DNA of 18,743 bases from Cloacimonetes bacterium UBA5835 (GTDB lineage Bacteria; Cloacimonadota; Cloacimonadia; Cloacimonadales; Cloacimonadaceae): positions 708 through 19,450 of the forward strand of contig DJGX01000036.1 in the NCBI GenBank assembly GCA_002432865.1, written 5' to 3'. Below are positions 7,426 through 16,788 of the stretch, one piece after another (the first letter of the stretch is position 1; each line of letters opens with the position of its first letter). The notes beneath the pieces were generated by a model. The model worked only from the letters and a program-made list of their open reading frames with translations. It was not told where the DNA came from and did not search any database. A program made the translations under genes and the position numbers.

Positions 7426-10400
7426 TTACTTCATCATTATCATTTTCTTAGTGCTGCTATACTTTCCAGCATTCATCTTAAAGAAATATACTCCACTGGC
7501 TACAGGATGATTATTGTCATCCAGTCCTTTCCAGACAATAGAATAATTACCTGGCACTAAAGTTTCGTTAACCAGAGTAGTTACTTTCTGTCCTTTAAGG
7601 TTATATATCTCTATAGTTACCGGTAGTGTTTCCTTCACGCTATAGGCGATAGTTGTTTCCGGATTGAAAGGATTGGGGTAATTTCCCTTCAATTCTGTCC
7701 GGACAACAGGAGCCAGTTCATCATCGTTACTAACAATATGACCGCCTTCGCCATGAATGCTTATATCATCTGCAAAAAAGATGAAAGCATCATTAGAAAC
7801 GCAGCGAATTCCGATATATACATTTTGGTTATCATAAACAGAAAGATCGTAAATATACTCTGTCCAGTTAGTGGGAACTTCCACATAATCATTTCCAGTT
7901 ATATATTGGAAACCTTGAGGATTTATATGAGACTGAGTAGATATTCCGATACGAAAACGTTCCATTCCATATTGGGCAGTATGGCTCTTAGCATAGAATT
8001 TTAGAGCAGCATTTGTACCCAGATAAACACGAGGAGTAATCAACCAATCATTATTAGGAGGCGTTGTAGCTGCAATGCTGGCAACCATTTTTGTTCCACT
8101 ATGAGGAATAATAGTAGTAGCAGGGGGAACAGTTGAAGAGGGATTGAACACAATGAAAGCCATAGGACTTCCGCTACCCGGAAATTCTATCCCTGTAATA
8201 ACATAAGTTGAAGATAGATCCACATCCAATGAAGTCCACGGGGCAAACATTGTAGCAAAATCAGGATAGCTTTCAAAATCATCTGTAAAGAAAGCAGGAG
8301 CAAGCTGAATATTTACAATTGCTTCAACGGTTGCAGGAACAGATTCTCCACTTGGATACAAAGCACTTACGCCATAAGTGTAAGTTCCGTTAGCTAAGTC
8401 AAGATCAGAATAAGTAGTATTGGTAGGATCAGAGATAGTAGTTAATAAGGCTCCATTACGATAAACCTTATAGCCGGTAACAACCCTATCTTGAAGATTA
8501 GCTATTTCTTTATGCAACAGACCAAGTTCACCACTGTTTTTCACAGGAGGATGAAGATCAGCAATAGGTTTCATTTCCATTTTTTTCAAAGTGGCTCCCT
8601 GGCTTACATAAGTACTAATTAACCAGTTATAGGTAAGAGCAGGTTCAATAGCAAGAAGAGTACTCCAAACACCCTGAAAATACATCATATTGCCTTTACC
8701 ATCAATTTGAGGACCAATGTCACAACCTGCAGGAAATCCCACCATTGTATTGCAATTATAGCCAATCCATACTTCGCTGTTAGCTGGAATCGTTACCGGT
8801 GTAGTTAGCGCATGGACATTCCAGCTGTCTATAACAGGATTTTGAATTTGGTGAGAATAAACCAAAGTTCCAGCATTATTAGCACTTCCGCCCGTCCAGA
8901 TTTTCACTGTATAAACACAATTAGCTTCAGCAGGAACAAATTTAACCTGAGTGATAGCATCTCCTACATAAGGAGCAAGATCCGCAACAGGCCAACGATG
9001 TGCCACATCAAAATTAGCTGCAGAATTAGTTCCGATGCTGTTTCCCAAAACATCGTTACACCAAGTAATCCACTGTCCGGGAGGAGGTGGTTCAGGATTT
9101 CCCCAATTCAAAGTAACATCGTTACCATCCACGGTCGCTGTTAAATTTGTAGGTGGTAACAAAGGAGCTACAATAGTTACACTTACAGGACCCGCAGGGA
9201 CTGATTCCCCAGTTGTATAAAATGCTGTAACAGTATAGCTATAAGTTCCCACAGCCAAAGCTAGATCAGTATAATCAGTAGTGGAAACATTATTAATAGT
9301 ATCAATCAAGTTACCATCACGATATACCTTATAGCCCAAAAGGTCACGATCGATATGTTTGATTTCTTGTTTAATAGTGGGAGCAGGAATACCTACTACT
9401 CTTTCTATAGTTCCAGGAACAGATGCAACATAAGGATACACTTTTGCATCAGTAGGATTACCGATAAACACATCATCTACCAGAAAGATGAAAGCATCAC
9501 TAGAAACACATTGAATACCAATGTAAATACTTAGTCCCACATAACTGCTTAAATCATAAGTATATTCTGTCCATTCAACTGGTGCCTGAATGTAATTTGT
9601 TCCACTAATAATATTGAAGTTTGCTGGAGCTGTTCCTGATGTAGAAACCCCAACCTTAAAACGTTCCAAGCCATATTGAGCAGTATAACTTCTTGCCCAG
9701 AATTTTAAGACAGTGCCTGCTGTAATATTTAGTAGGGGAGTAATCATCCAATCATTATTAGGAGGGGTTGTTGCAGCAAAACAGGCAGCCATTTTATTTC
9801 CGGTATGAGCTGTCAGAGTGGTTACAGCAGGAGTTGTAGCACTTGGATTAAAAATAATATATGCTTGGGCTGCATATATATTTAGCCAAGAAAAGCCGCT
9901 AATTCCATAAGTTGAGCTTTGGTCAACATCTACTAAAGTCCATGGGGTGAATTCAAGAGAAAAATCAGTATAGGTTTCAAAACCATCAGTAAAATTTGTA
10001 GGAGGTGGAGGAACTGCACCAGGAGCATCCCAATCCAAATGTACATTATAGTTATCCTGTACTGTAGCAGTTAAATTCTGGGGAGGATCTAACTGTTCTA
10101 CAATGTCCATTACGCTGAAAGTATCCAAATAAATGTAGAATTTGTCAGCATCACTATGACCGTGAAAACCAATGTAATAGGTTCCCCCTGAAACAGAAGG
10201 TAGAATTATTTCAGCTGTTTCATAGGTAGTATTGGTAATATTCAAATTCTGCCATAGTAAATTTGTTAAACCTGCAGCTGTAGGTGTAGTTCCCCAATAG
10301 ACAGACAATTTTTCCTCATAGTTTGATCCGCCTCCACAATAATAGAATTTTATCTTATAATTGTGAGTATCAGTGAAAACAAGCGGGGGCGAAATCAACC

Positions 10401-11601
10401 AATCATCCATAGCTATTGCTGCATTGTAACGAATGCGCATTGAATTAGGTGGAGTTTGACTATTAGCGTTATATGATTGCCAAGTATAAGTATCATTATT
10501 GGCATTGATAACTGTCCATCCAGGAGGTAGATCTGGAACAGTTACCAGATCAAAATTCTGTTCATAAGGATAGGTAGTAACAGTTGGATCTGCCAAAACT
10601 GTAAAGCTCCATACAGGACAATCAACTGCATCTCCAAACTGGTTGAAGGGTACAATTTTCCAATAATAGGTTGTGCTGTAATTTAGGTCGTTGACAGGAT
10701 CATACACCGTTGCAGTTTGGATAACACCACTCACTATATTAGTAGGAGGATTATCGGTTCCAAAATAAACCTTGTAACCGTCTACAATGCCTCCACCCGT
10801 AATCCAAGTAAGATTTGTACCAATAGGAACATTTATAGCACCATTGGCAGGATGAGGATTTTGAGCTGCTAAAGGTGGTTCACCCGTTACAGGAGGTGTG
10901 AAGGTAAAAGTTAAACCATTAGCAGGAAAAACAGAAGCACTAAGAGTACAGGAATTGTTATTAGCCGTTCCAGCTATAGTAGCAGACCAATCAGTTGTAG
11001 TTGTCCGATTATTAAAATCAGCATTGGAATCACCTCTTAAGCCCACTTGCACTGTGTTTGCAGTTGAAGCAGTTACAGCAGTAAACGGTCCGTAAACAAA
11101 GACCACCTTATTGCCATTTTCTTGAAGTTGAATTTGAAAAGTAAAATCATCATTTGCAGTTGCAGTAGGACTTCTCCGCCAATTTTTCCATTGAATCGTA
11201 AAAACCCGATTGGGAGCAGTCCCACTACTTAGGGACATTAGAGTTCCTTCTGCTCTGGATTTGATATCGCGGGAAAGAACCGCAATAACATTGTTTGTAG
11301 AAGTTGCAGAACTGATCGGAACAGTACTTGTTGCTACAGTATCACCCATAGCAATAAAACCATTGGAAGCGATGCTGATAGTAGTATAATCAACATCGTT
11401 ATAGGTAAAAGTAAAGCCCAGTGGAATGGCTATAAAACATTCATTGTCATTTGCACTGGTACCGTGAATAGTCCCCCCACTGATTTCAGTAAATGTCCCC
11501 AATATAGAGGTAAAAGAATATTCGCTAACTACGGCGAACACACTTAGAGCATTCACTAAAAAAAACAGCAGAAGGAGGAGTTTCAAAACTTGAGTCTTCA
11601 T
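7426..11601 (-). CDS. Large secreted multidomain surface protein with nested Fn3/choice-of-anchor J domains and FlgD-like C-terminus
   Basis: A 1391-residue exported protein, convergent to a related one. Signal peptide about 1-23 (MKTQVLK then a Leu/Phe-rich core, ends VFA). Modules: N-terminal beta-sandwich (25-237) homologous to that of the neighbour; Fn3-like 242-336; MAM/cleaved-adhesin-like 338-500; an Fn3-type domain whose start (505-535) and end (753-810, GYKVYRDG...GESVPAGP) are separated by a choice-of-anchor-J-like domain (537-713); a second Fn3-type domain split the same way (815-843 and 1040-1097) around a different insert (844-1005, WITWCNDVLG...); a second J-like domain 1105-1282; and a C-terminal sorting module 1300-1391 (NYPNPFNPETTI, KGQKV, SGVYFFKM, KKMIMMK). 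The two J-like domains are close relatives, sharing TTPPNNDW, TAQYG.ERF and SNDAFIF-type motifs. No catalytic motif is visible; an adhesive or binding role is inferred. The start is backed by AAGGAG five to six bases upstream; promoter at 11695-11722. Confidence 0.9.
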   Translation of the reverse strand: MKTQVLKLLLLLFFLVNALSVFAVVSEYSFTSILGTFTEISGGTIHGTSANDNECFIAIPLGFTFTYNDVDYTTISIASNGFIAMGDTVATSTVPISSATSTNNVIAVLSRDIKSRAEGTLMSLSSGTAPNRVFTIQWKNWRRSPTATANDDFTFQIQLQENGNKVVFVYGPFTAVTASTANTVQVGLRGDSNADFNNRTTTTDWSATIAGTANNNSCTLSASVFPANGLTFTFTPPVTGEPPLAAQNPHPANGAINVPIGTNLTWITGGGIVDGYKVYFGTDNPPTNIVSGVIQTATVYDPVNDLNYSTTYYWKIVPFNQFGDAVDCPVWSFTVLADPTVTTYPYEQNFDLVTVPDLPPGWTVINANNDTYTWQSYNANSQTPPNSMRIRYNAAIAMDDWLISPPLVFTDTHNYKIKFYYCGGGSNYEEKLSVYWGTTPTAAGLTNLLWQNLNITNTTYETAEIILPSVSGGTYYIGFHGHSDADKFYIYLDTFSVMDIVEQLDPPQNLTATVQDNYNVHLDWDAPGAVPPPPTNFTDGFETYTDFSLEFTPWTLVDVDQSSTYGISGFSWLNIYAAQAYIIFNPSATTPAVTTLTAHTGNKMAACFAATTPPNNDWMITPLLNITAGTVLKFWARSYTAQYGLERFKVGVSTSGTAPANFNIISGTNYIQAPVEWTEYTYDLSSYVGLSIYIGIQCVSSDAFIFLVDDVFIGNPTDAKVYPYVASVPGTIERVVGIPAPTIKQEIKHIDRDLLGYKVYRDGNLIDTINNVSTTDYTDLALAVGTYSYTVTAFYTTGESVPAGPVSVTIVAPLLPPTNLTATVDGNDVTLNWGNPEPPPPGQWITWCNDVLGNSIGTNSAANFDVAHRWPVADLAPYVGDAITQVKFVPAEANCVYTVKIWTGGSANNAGTLVYSHQIQNPVIDSWNVHALTTPVTIPANSEVWIGYNCNTMVGFPAGCDIGPQIDGKGNMMYFQGVWSTLLAIEPALTYNWLISTYVSQGATLKKMEMKPIADLHPPVKNSGELGLLHKEIANLQDRVVTGYKVYRNGALLTTISDPTNTTYSDLDLANGTYTYGVSALYPSGESVPATVEAIVNIQLAPAFFTDDFESYPDFATMFAPWTSLDVDLSSTYVITGIEFPGSGSPMAFIVFNPSSTVPPATTIIPHSGTKMVASIAATTPPNNDWLITPRVYLGTNAALKFYAKSHTAQYGMERFRIGISTQSHINPQGFQYITGNDYVEVPTNWTEYIYDLSVYDNQNVYIGIRCVSNDAFIFFADDISIHGEGGHIVSNDDELAPVVRTELKGNYPNPFNPETTIAYSVKETLPVTIEIYNLKGQKVTTLVNETLVPGNYSIVWKGLDDNNHPVASGVYFFKMNAGKYSSTKKMIMMK

Positions 11602-11694
11602 AGTATCTCCTTTCTTTTAGTAATTCACTTTCTTATTCTACAGAATATTTTGGATGTTTACATAAATCCATTATCCAAAATGCAACTATTGTAC

Positions 11695-11722
11695 ATTATA
11701 ATAGCTTATAATATAATGTCAA
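11695..11722 (-). promoter_or_regulatory. Consensus sigma70-type promoter for the 1391-residue protein gene
   Basis: On the minus strand TTGACA (11722-11717) and TATAAT (11700-11695) are both perfect consensus hexamers, separated by 16 bp of AT-rich spacer. The expected start of transcription is near 11688, giving a leader of about 87 bases with AAAGGAG just before the ATG. This suggests strong, largely unregulated expression. Confidence 0.75.
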
Positions 11723-11839
11723 GCAAAAACTTATTGGGAAAAAGGGAATTAATGCGTAGCACAAAAAAGGATGTGTTTTTATTTATATTAAAAGCATAGC
11801 CCTACAGTTAAAGCTTTATGAAATACGCACTCTTCCTTT

Positions 11840-13657
11840 TTAATAGAATTTGTAGGTCTGAGGTCTTTTCCCTGAAAAATCGGGAAGTTGAATTCCTTTT
11901 TGAGTAGAGAGAGTTATTACCCATTCTCCTTTTGTACCTTTTTTTTGGTTTAGGGCAAAGCAGAGTTCAATGGAATCCCATATCAGCGAAGGGTTATGCA
12001 TTTTAAAACCTGTGCCTTCAGTCAGCAACACATTTTTTGTGCTCATTTGGGATAGGTCATCTGTGGCAAAGGCAAAATCCAGAAAGGTAAATAATCCTAT
12101 CTTAAACCCCCAAATTGTATAGGGAATAGCCATATCATTTTCTATACAGGAGCGCAAGATTTTGTTCCCTTGTAAGTTCCAGTTTCCCCTATATCCTGAT
12201 AGGGACGAAAGGTTCATTTTTTCTTTAGGATATCTTTTACTGCCGATTATAATATTATTGTTGCTGAAATATCTATAGCGGAGAGCTCCATATTGTTTAA
12301 GTGGTGAAATAAGTAATGGTTCAATAGCCAAAATGCTTTGTTCGGTACCTGTTGTAGTAATATATGTTTCGAGTGCACTCGATACATAAAGATATGAACC
12401 GCTACCAAATTTATCTGCTCGAGAATAATGTGTGCCAGCAAAAAGTCGATTGCGATATTCTCCAAATTCATAACCCAAGAGATTTTCCCATAAATAACCA
12501 ACAGGTATAACATCATTCTCCAGATAGGAGCTCACATCCCGTAAAAAAGTGTAACCCGTTTTACTGAATGCTATCGAATTTAGGGCAAAAATGTTTTCGT
12601 GCCAAGGTTTACCGCTATTATCATTTACTTGTGGTCTTTTGGGAAACCAGTTTTTTTCTAAAGAACCGGCCACATATTTGTAAGCATTTGCCTCTTTATC
12701 TTTGTAGGCAAAACTATGTGCATACCAAGAACCAAGAGTAATTTGTTCTGTAGTAACAGAATCTACGGGTGGATGGGTATAATTTCTGGAAAGTTCAATT
12801 CCTCCTGAATGGGGGATAGCAGGATACAAAAAAGGATGGCTTAAATACAAGTCCTGGGTTGATATTCCTGAAAATTCTTTCCAAAAAGCATCAATACGCA
12901 AGAAGCTACCTTGAATATTGGCATTGCTATAATAGCTTTCCCAGCTCTTGGATTTCAGAGCTTGTGGATCTATATGCCAGATATGTTTTAGCCCTAAACC
13001 CAAGCCAAGGATGTTTTGTTCATTAATCTTAATCCGGTATTTGTTATGGGAGATAATTTTACCGCTTAGTTCCAAGGAAAATTTATCTCTCACCAACACA
13101 AAGACATCAACTGTCCCATTTTCATTTTCACTGATCAGCAGTTCGGCTTCTCTCAGATATGGTAAATCCTTCAAATATGCAAGATTACGGTTCATTACTT
13201 GTGGGTCGAAGCTATCGCCTTCAGCAAAAAAAAGCATCTTCTCTATTATCCAATCCCGCGTTTTATAATGAACGGAATTTCCCAAAGCCAAGATTTGATT
13301 GTATATGTGCTTATCAGGTTTATCGGGAAGCAGATCAAACACATCAAGATTAACTATGAAAATATTAGCAATTGTCTTACCGCTATATTGTATAAAAGCT
13401 GTATAAAATTCTTGTTCCTGTTCGCGTTCTGTTTCCACTTTAAAAATAAGAGGATAAATCCTTTTATAAAGCCAGTTTTCTGTCCAGAGCTCGGGGACTA
13501 TTGTTTTCAAGGAATCAGTAATTGTAACATTTTGAGCTTCCTGGCAGTAGATTATACTGCAGAAGAGCATTAGGGTAAGAAAGCAGAATAAATTGATTAC
13601 AGCTTTTTTACTAAACGATCGTATCGAGCACGGGGAGCATTTCTGCCAGAAATTCAT
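11840..13657 (-). CDS. Putative outer-membrane protein with POTRA-like domain and beta-barrel (Omp85-like)
   Basis: A 605-residue exported protein. Basic N-terminus followed by a hydrophobic core (about 21-38, ends IIYC-Q), a signal peptide that could also be read as lipoprotein-like. Residues about 92-192 look like a POTRA domain: GNSVHYKTRDWIIEKMLFF, then EGDSFD, then YLKDLPYLREAELL and a closing NGTVDVFVLVRDKFSL strand. The rest alternates polar and hydrophobic residues with many Tyr/Trp and ends in an aromatic residue (YKFY), as expected of an outer-membrane barrel. Probably involved in outer-membrane assembly or export, but too divergent to call BamA or TamA. The only possible start before the signal core is the ATG at 13657, which lies inside tgt (47-bp overlap); its ribosome site is weak, suggesting translational coupling. 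Last gene of the minus-strand cluster; no clear terminator follows. Confidence 0.7.
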   Translation of the reverse strand: MNFWQKCSPCSIRSFSKKAVINLFCFLTLMLFCSIIYCQEAQNVTITDSLKTIVPELWTENWLYKRIYPLIFKVETEREQEQEFYTAFIQYSGKTIANIFIVNLDVFDLLPDKPDKHIYNQILALGNSVHYKTRDWIIEKMLFFAEGDSFDPQVMNRNLAYLKDLPYLREAELLISENENGTVDVFVLVRDKFSLELSGKIISHNKYRIKINEQNILGLGLGLKHIWHIDPQALKSKSWESYYSNANIQGSFLRIDAFWKEFSGISTQDLYLSHPFLYPAIPHSGGIELSRNYTHPPVDSVTTEQITLGSWYAHSFAYKDKEANAYKYVAGSLEKNWFPKRPQVNDNSGKPWHENIFALNSIAFSKTGYTFLRDVSSYLENDVIPVGYLWENLLGYEFGEYRNRLFAGTHYSRADKFGSGSYLYVSSALETYITTTGTEQSILAIEPLLISPLKQYGALRYRYFSNNNIIIGSKRYPKEKMNLSSLSGYRGNWNLQGNKILRSCIENDMAIPYTIWGFKIGLFTFLDFAFATDDLSQMSTKNVLLTEGTGFKMHNPSLIWDSIELCFALNQKKGTKGEWVITLSTQKGIQLPDFSGKRPQTYKFY

Positions 13658-14720
13658 TCCATCTGTTTTCCAGAATAGCCTTTCTTGCCAGTTGCATTAG
13701 TTCCTGATAGAACCATAAACTGTGAATTGTGGTAAGCCGCATTCCCAAAATTTCGTTCATAGTAATTAAATGTCTTATATATGCACGGCTGAAATGAGTG
13801 CAAGTATAACAACCGCATAAAGGATCAATGGGCTTAAAATCATCTTTATAGCGTGCCGCCTTAATAATCATTTTCCCATAACGGGTAAAAATACTTCCCT
13901 TGCGGGCATTACGAGTTGGCATCACACAATCAAACATATCAACTCCACGGTCTATATTATTCAATAAATCACTGGGAGTTCCAACACCCATTAAATAGCG
14001 AGGTTTATCATTAGGCAAAATATCATTTAAAAAGGAAGTAATCCTAAACATATCTTCTTTTTCTTCTCCCACAGCAAGACCGCCTATTCCATAACCCGAG
14101 AAATCCATATCTATTAAAGCTAAAGCAGATTGTTCCCTTAGATCCTCATAAATTCCACCTTGAACTATTCCAAAAAGTGCCTGATGTTCACAATTGGTAA
14201 ATGCTTTTTTGCCTCTTTCTGCCCAATCTAAAGTAGTAGCCAGCGATTTTTCTACATATTGCCTGGTAGAAGGATAAGGAGGGCATTCATCAAAGCTCAT
14301 AATTATATCTGCACCAAGAGCTTCTTGAATTTCTATCACTTTTTCCGGGGTGAATATATGAGCAGAACCATCAATATGGGATTGGAATTTTACGCCTTCT
14401 TTACTGATTTTGCGTAAAGCAGCTAAACTCATAACTTGAAAACCACCGCTATCTGTTAAAATAGGATGATTCCAGCTGATAAATTTATGTAAACCACCTG
14501 CTTTTTGCACTAATGAATGTCCGGGGCGCATATACAAATGATAGGTATTGCCTAAGATTATCTGTGCCTGAACTTCTTCTAATTCTTTGGGGCTCATTGC
14601 TTTCACTGTTCCCAGTGTGCCCACCGGCATAAAAACTGGGGTCAGTATTTCACCGTGATCTGTTTTTATTATTCCTGCTCTTGCTTTTCCACAAGTTCTT
14701 TGAAGAGTAAAATTGAACAT
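13611..14720 (-). CDS. tgt: Queuine/preQ1 tRNA-guanine transglycosylase
   Basis: Cytoplasmic enzyme that swaps the wobble guanine of GUN-anticodon tRNAs (Asp, Asn, His, Tyr) for the queuosine precursor preQ1. The 369-residue length is normal for bacterial Tgt. Key residues are all present: general acid/base D90 in TDSGGFQ, GIVQGG at about 184-189, GIGGLAVGE at about 211-219, nucleophile D264 in MFDCVMPTRNARKG, and the zinc site C302, C304, C307 (CGCYTC) with H333. The ATG at 14720 directly follows the rseP stop (TAGATG), with GAGG seven bases upstream inside rseP, implying coupled translation. The C-terminal codons overlap the start of the barrel gene. No other queuosine gene is in the window. 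Confidence 0.97.
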   Translation of the reverse strand: MFNFTLQRTCGKARAGIIKTDHGEILTPVFMPVGTLGTVKAMSPKELEEVQAQIILGNTYHLYMRPGHSLVQKAGGLHKFISWNHPILTDSGGFQVMSLAALRKISKEGVKFQSHIDGSAHIFTPEKVIEIQEALGADIIMSFDECPPYPSTRQYVEKSLATTLDWAERGKKAFTNCEHQALFGIVQGGIYEDLREQSALALIDMDFSGYGIGGLAVGEEKEDMFRITSFLNDILPNDKPRYLMGVGTPSDLLNNIDRGVDMFDCVMPTRNARKGSIFTRYGKMIIKAARYKDDFKPIDPLCGCYTCTHFSRAYIRHLITMNEILGMRLTTIHSLWFYQELMQLARKAILENRWNEFLAEMLPVLDTIV

Positions 14721-16019
14721 CTATTGCCTCAATGATAACTGACGGATTAGCAACTTGGATATATCTGCATAGAAAGCATATAGCATCAATAATAGCAGTA
14801 GGGCAAAACCAATTCTCTGTAAAAATGCCTGAATTTTAATTGGTACAGGCTTTCTGAAAATACCTTCAAAAAAGGCAAAGAATATATGTCCACCATCAAG
14901 AATCGGTATTGGCAATAGATTCATTATCATCAAAACTAAACTAATGGAAGCCAAAAAGATGATTAGGGAACTAAAACCTCGTTGAGCAACTTGTTGACCC
15001 ATTGTAGCAATCATTATAGGTCCCCCAACATTGTTTTTTAACTGCTCTGGTTTCATAATCAGTTTGTATAAGCCCACATAATTCATCACTATAAAATTCA
15101 ATGTGCTCCTTGCGCCATAGCTAATTGCTTCCAAAGGATTATAATTGATAACTCTTTTCACCGGCATATATTGCGTGATACCAATCATTTTTTGATTTCC
15201 CATAGAGACATTTTCCTCCAAAGCAATACTGCGGATCAAAATCTTTCCATTGCGTAAAACAGTAAGTTGAACTTCCTCATTTTTAGAGCCAATTATCCGT
15301 TCGCGCATTTCATACCAATTGGAAACTGCTACACTATCTACAGCCAAAATTTTATCACCTGGTTTTAAACCTCCTTTCCAAGCAGGCATTCCAGTAAAAA
15401 CTTCTCCAATTGTAGTATCCACTTTTGGCTCAAGAGACCTAATTAAAGAATCTATTTGTGTAGGAGCAATCTCCAAAGTGGCTTTTTGTCCATTGTGAAT
15501 ATACTCTATAGTATTATTTTTTTTATCGGATAGCTTAAGTAGAAAATCTTGAAAACCTGTAACAGCTTTACCATTAATGCTATATATGCTATCTGCAGGA
15601 CTGAAATGTTCTGCCCAAATTCCTTTAGCATTTTGAATTACTGGCAAAAGATCTTCTTGTTTTTGCGGCAACATAAAGGCAATAATAAAAAGTAAGATCC
15701 CAAAAAGCAAATTAGCAAACGGTCCGCTGAAAGCTATGAGAGCTCTTTTCCACCAAGATTTCCCAACAAAAGTGTCATCTTCTTCTAAGTAGATACTCTC
15801 TTCTGGATTTTCTCCTTTCATTTTTACATAACCACCCAAAGGAATCCATCCTAAACTGTATTGTATGCCGTTTTTTTCAGTTTCCCAAATCGGCTTCCCA
15901 AAACCTATAGAGAATTTTTCAATGTTCACCCGAAATGAGCGAGCTACCAAAAAGTGACCTAATTCATGCACAAAGATCATTAGCCCGAAGGCAATTATCG
16001 TGATTAATAATGTTAGCAT
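14721..16019 (-). CDS. rseP: RseP-type site-2 membrane zinc protease
   Basis: Inner-membrane intramembrane metalloprotease of family M50B, which cuts transmembrane segments, typically of anti-sigma factors in envelope stress responses or of leftover signal peptides. At 432 residues it has the usual length. The zinc motif HELGH is at 18-22 in the first membrane segment, SGPFAN at 98-103 opens the second, and the third zinc ligand is D375 in PIPILDGGH. Two periplasmic PDZ-like regions lie at about 118-190 and 197-270. The C-terminus has further membrane helices (about 351-370 and 403-418). The ATG at 16019 places HELGH at the usual position but has only a weak ribosome site, so translation may depend on coupling to kamE 25 bases upstream. 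In many bacteria rseP sits with dxr and bamA; here the lysine aminomutase genes take the upstream place and a POTRA/barrel gene lies two genes down. Confidence 0.95.
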   Translation of the reverse strand: MLTLLITIIAFGLMIFVHELGHFLVARSFRVNIEKFSIGFGKPIWETEKNGIQYSLGWIPLGGYVKMKGENPEESIYLEEDDTFVGKSWWKRALIAFSGPFANLLFGILLFIIAFMLPQKQEDLLPVIQNAKGIWAEHFSPADSIYSINGKAVTGFQDFLLKLSDKKNNTIEYIHNGQKATLEIAPTQIDSLIRSLEPKVDTTIGEVFTGMPAWKGGLKPGDKILAVDSVAVSNWYEMRERIIGSKNEEVQLTVLRNGKILIRSIALEENVSMGNQKMIGITQYMPVKRVINYNPLEAISYGARSTLNFIVMNYVGLYKLIMKPEQLKNNVGGPIMIATMGQQVAQRGFSSLIIFLASISLVLMIMNLLPIPILDGGHIFFAFFEGIFRKPVPIKIQAFLQRIGFALLLLLMLYAFYADISKLLIRQLSLRQ

Positions 16020-16044
16020 AATGTTACGCTTAAATCCTGATTGC

Positions 16045-16788
16045 CTATTCCTGAGCTTTTTGTTTTGCCAATGTAATAGCTATATAACTTGCAACATCTG
16101 TAGCATAAGTTCCAGGCCCAAAACCTGCATCATAACCAAGTTCAATAGCAAGCTCAAAAGAAATACGCGGTCCACCACAAATAAACAGCATCTTATCACG
16201 CAGACCCTCAGCTTCTGCAAGTTCGATCAAGCGAGTTAAGTTTTTGATGTGAATATTCTTTTGCGTAACTACCTGCGAAACTAAAATTGCATCTGCATTC
16301 ACTTCTCTGGCTTTGGCTAAAAGGTCTTCACAGGTAACTTGTGCACCCATATTTATAGCATTAAAACTGTGATAGCGTTCTAAACCATAACGATGATTAT
16401 AGCCCTTCATATTCATTATAGCATCTATTCCAACTGTATGTGCGTCACTTTCAATACAGGCGCCTACTACTGTAATTTTTCTTCCTAAGTGTTCTGCTAC
16501 ATAGGTATCGGTTTCTTCCATAGTCATAACCGGAGTTTCAACTACTTTTACTTTTATTTTGCTGATATCTACTCCTGTGGATGTAACAGCATAAGCAATA
16601 AAATGAGTGAAACCCTCAGTTAAATCTCTCATACTAGTAATTTCTGCTTCATCAAAACCCATTTGTAATAGTAGTTTTCTGGCTGTTTCTTTTCCTAAAG
16701 CATCACACGAAACTGGCAGCGTAAAAGAAAGCTGCATTTTGCCATCATTTAAGGTATCTCCATAGGGACGAATTATATTCTTGCTCAT
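16045..16788 (-). CDS. kamE: Lysine 5,6-aminomutase, beta (B12-binding) subunit
   Basis: Smaller subunit of the adenosylcobalamin- and PLP-dependent enzyme that moves the terminal amino group of D-lysine or L-beta-lysine from carbon 6 to carbon 5, a step in lysine fermentation to acetate, butyrate and ammonia. With the ATG at 16788 the protein has 247 residues, slightly shorter than the ~260 of the clostridial enzyme. The cobalamin motif is ESDAHTVG with H117 as lower cobalt ligand, and K128 in MNMKGY is the expected PLP Schiff-base lysine; the 11-residue gap matches H133/K144 of the clostridial enzyme. A Rossmann-like B12 domain follows (AILVSQVVTQ; LFICGGPRIS). I chose the ATG at 16788 over an in-frame ATG 33 bases upstream because it overlaps the kamD stop (ATGA) and has AGGAG eight to nine bases ahead. 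Confidence 0.96.
   Translation of the reverse strand: MSKNIIRPYGDTLNDGKMQLSFTLPVSCDALGKETARKLLLQMGFDEAEITSMRDLTEGFTHFIAYAVTSTGVDISKIKVKVVETPVMTMEETDTYVAEHLGRKITVVGACIESDAHTVGIDAIMNMKGYNHRYGLERYHSFNAINMGAQVTCEDLLAKAREVNADAILVSQVVTQKNIHIKNLTRLIELAEAEGLRDKMLFICGGPRISFELAIELGYDAGFGPGTYATDVASYIAITLAKQKAQE

Noticed and set aside
11590..11799. Plus-strand open frame between the surface-protein gene and the barrel gene
   Set aside because: It runs antisense through the promoter and start of the minus-strand gene and has no domain or ribosome site.
11790..11839. Terminator at the end of the minus-strand cluster
   Set aside because: Only a 5-bp stem (AAAGC/GCTTT) with a long loop can be drawn, too weak to call.
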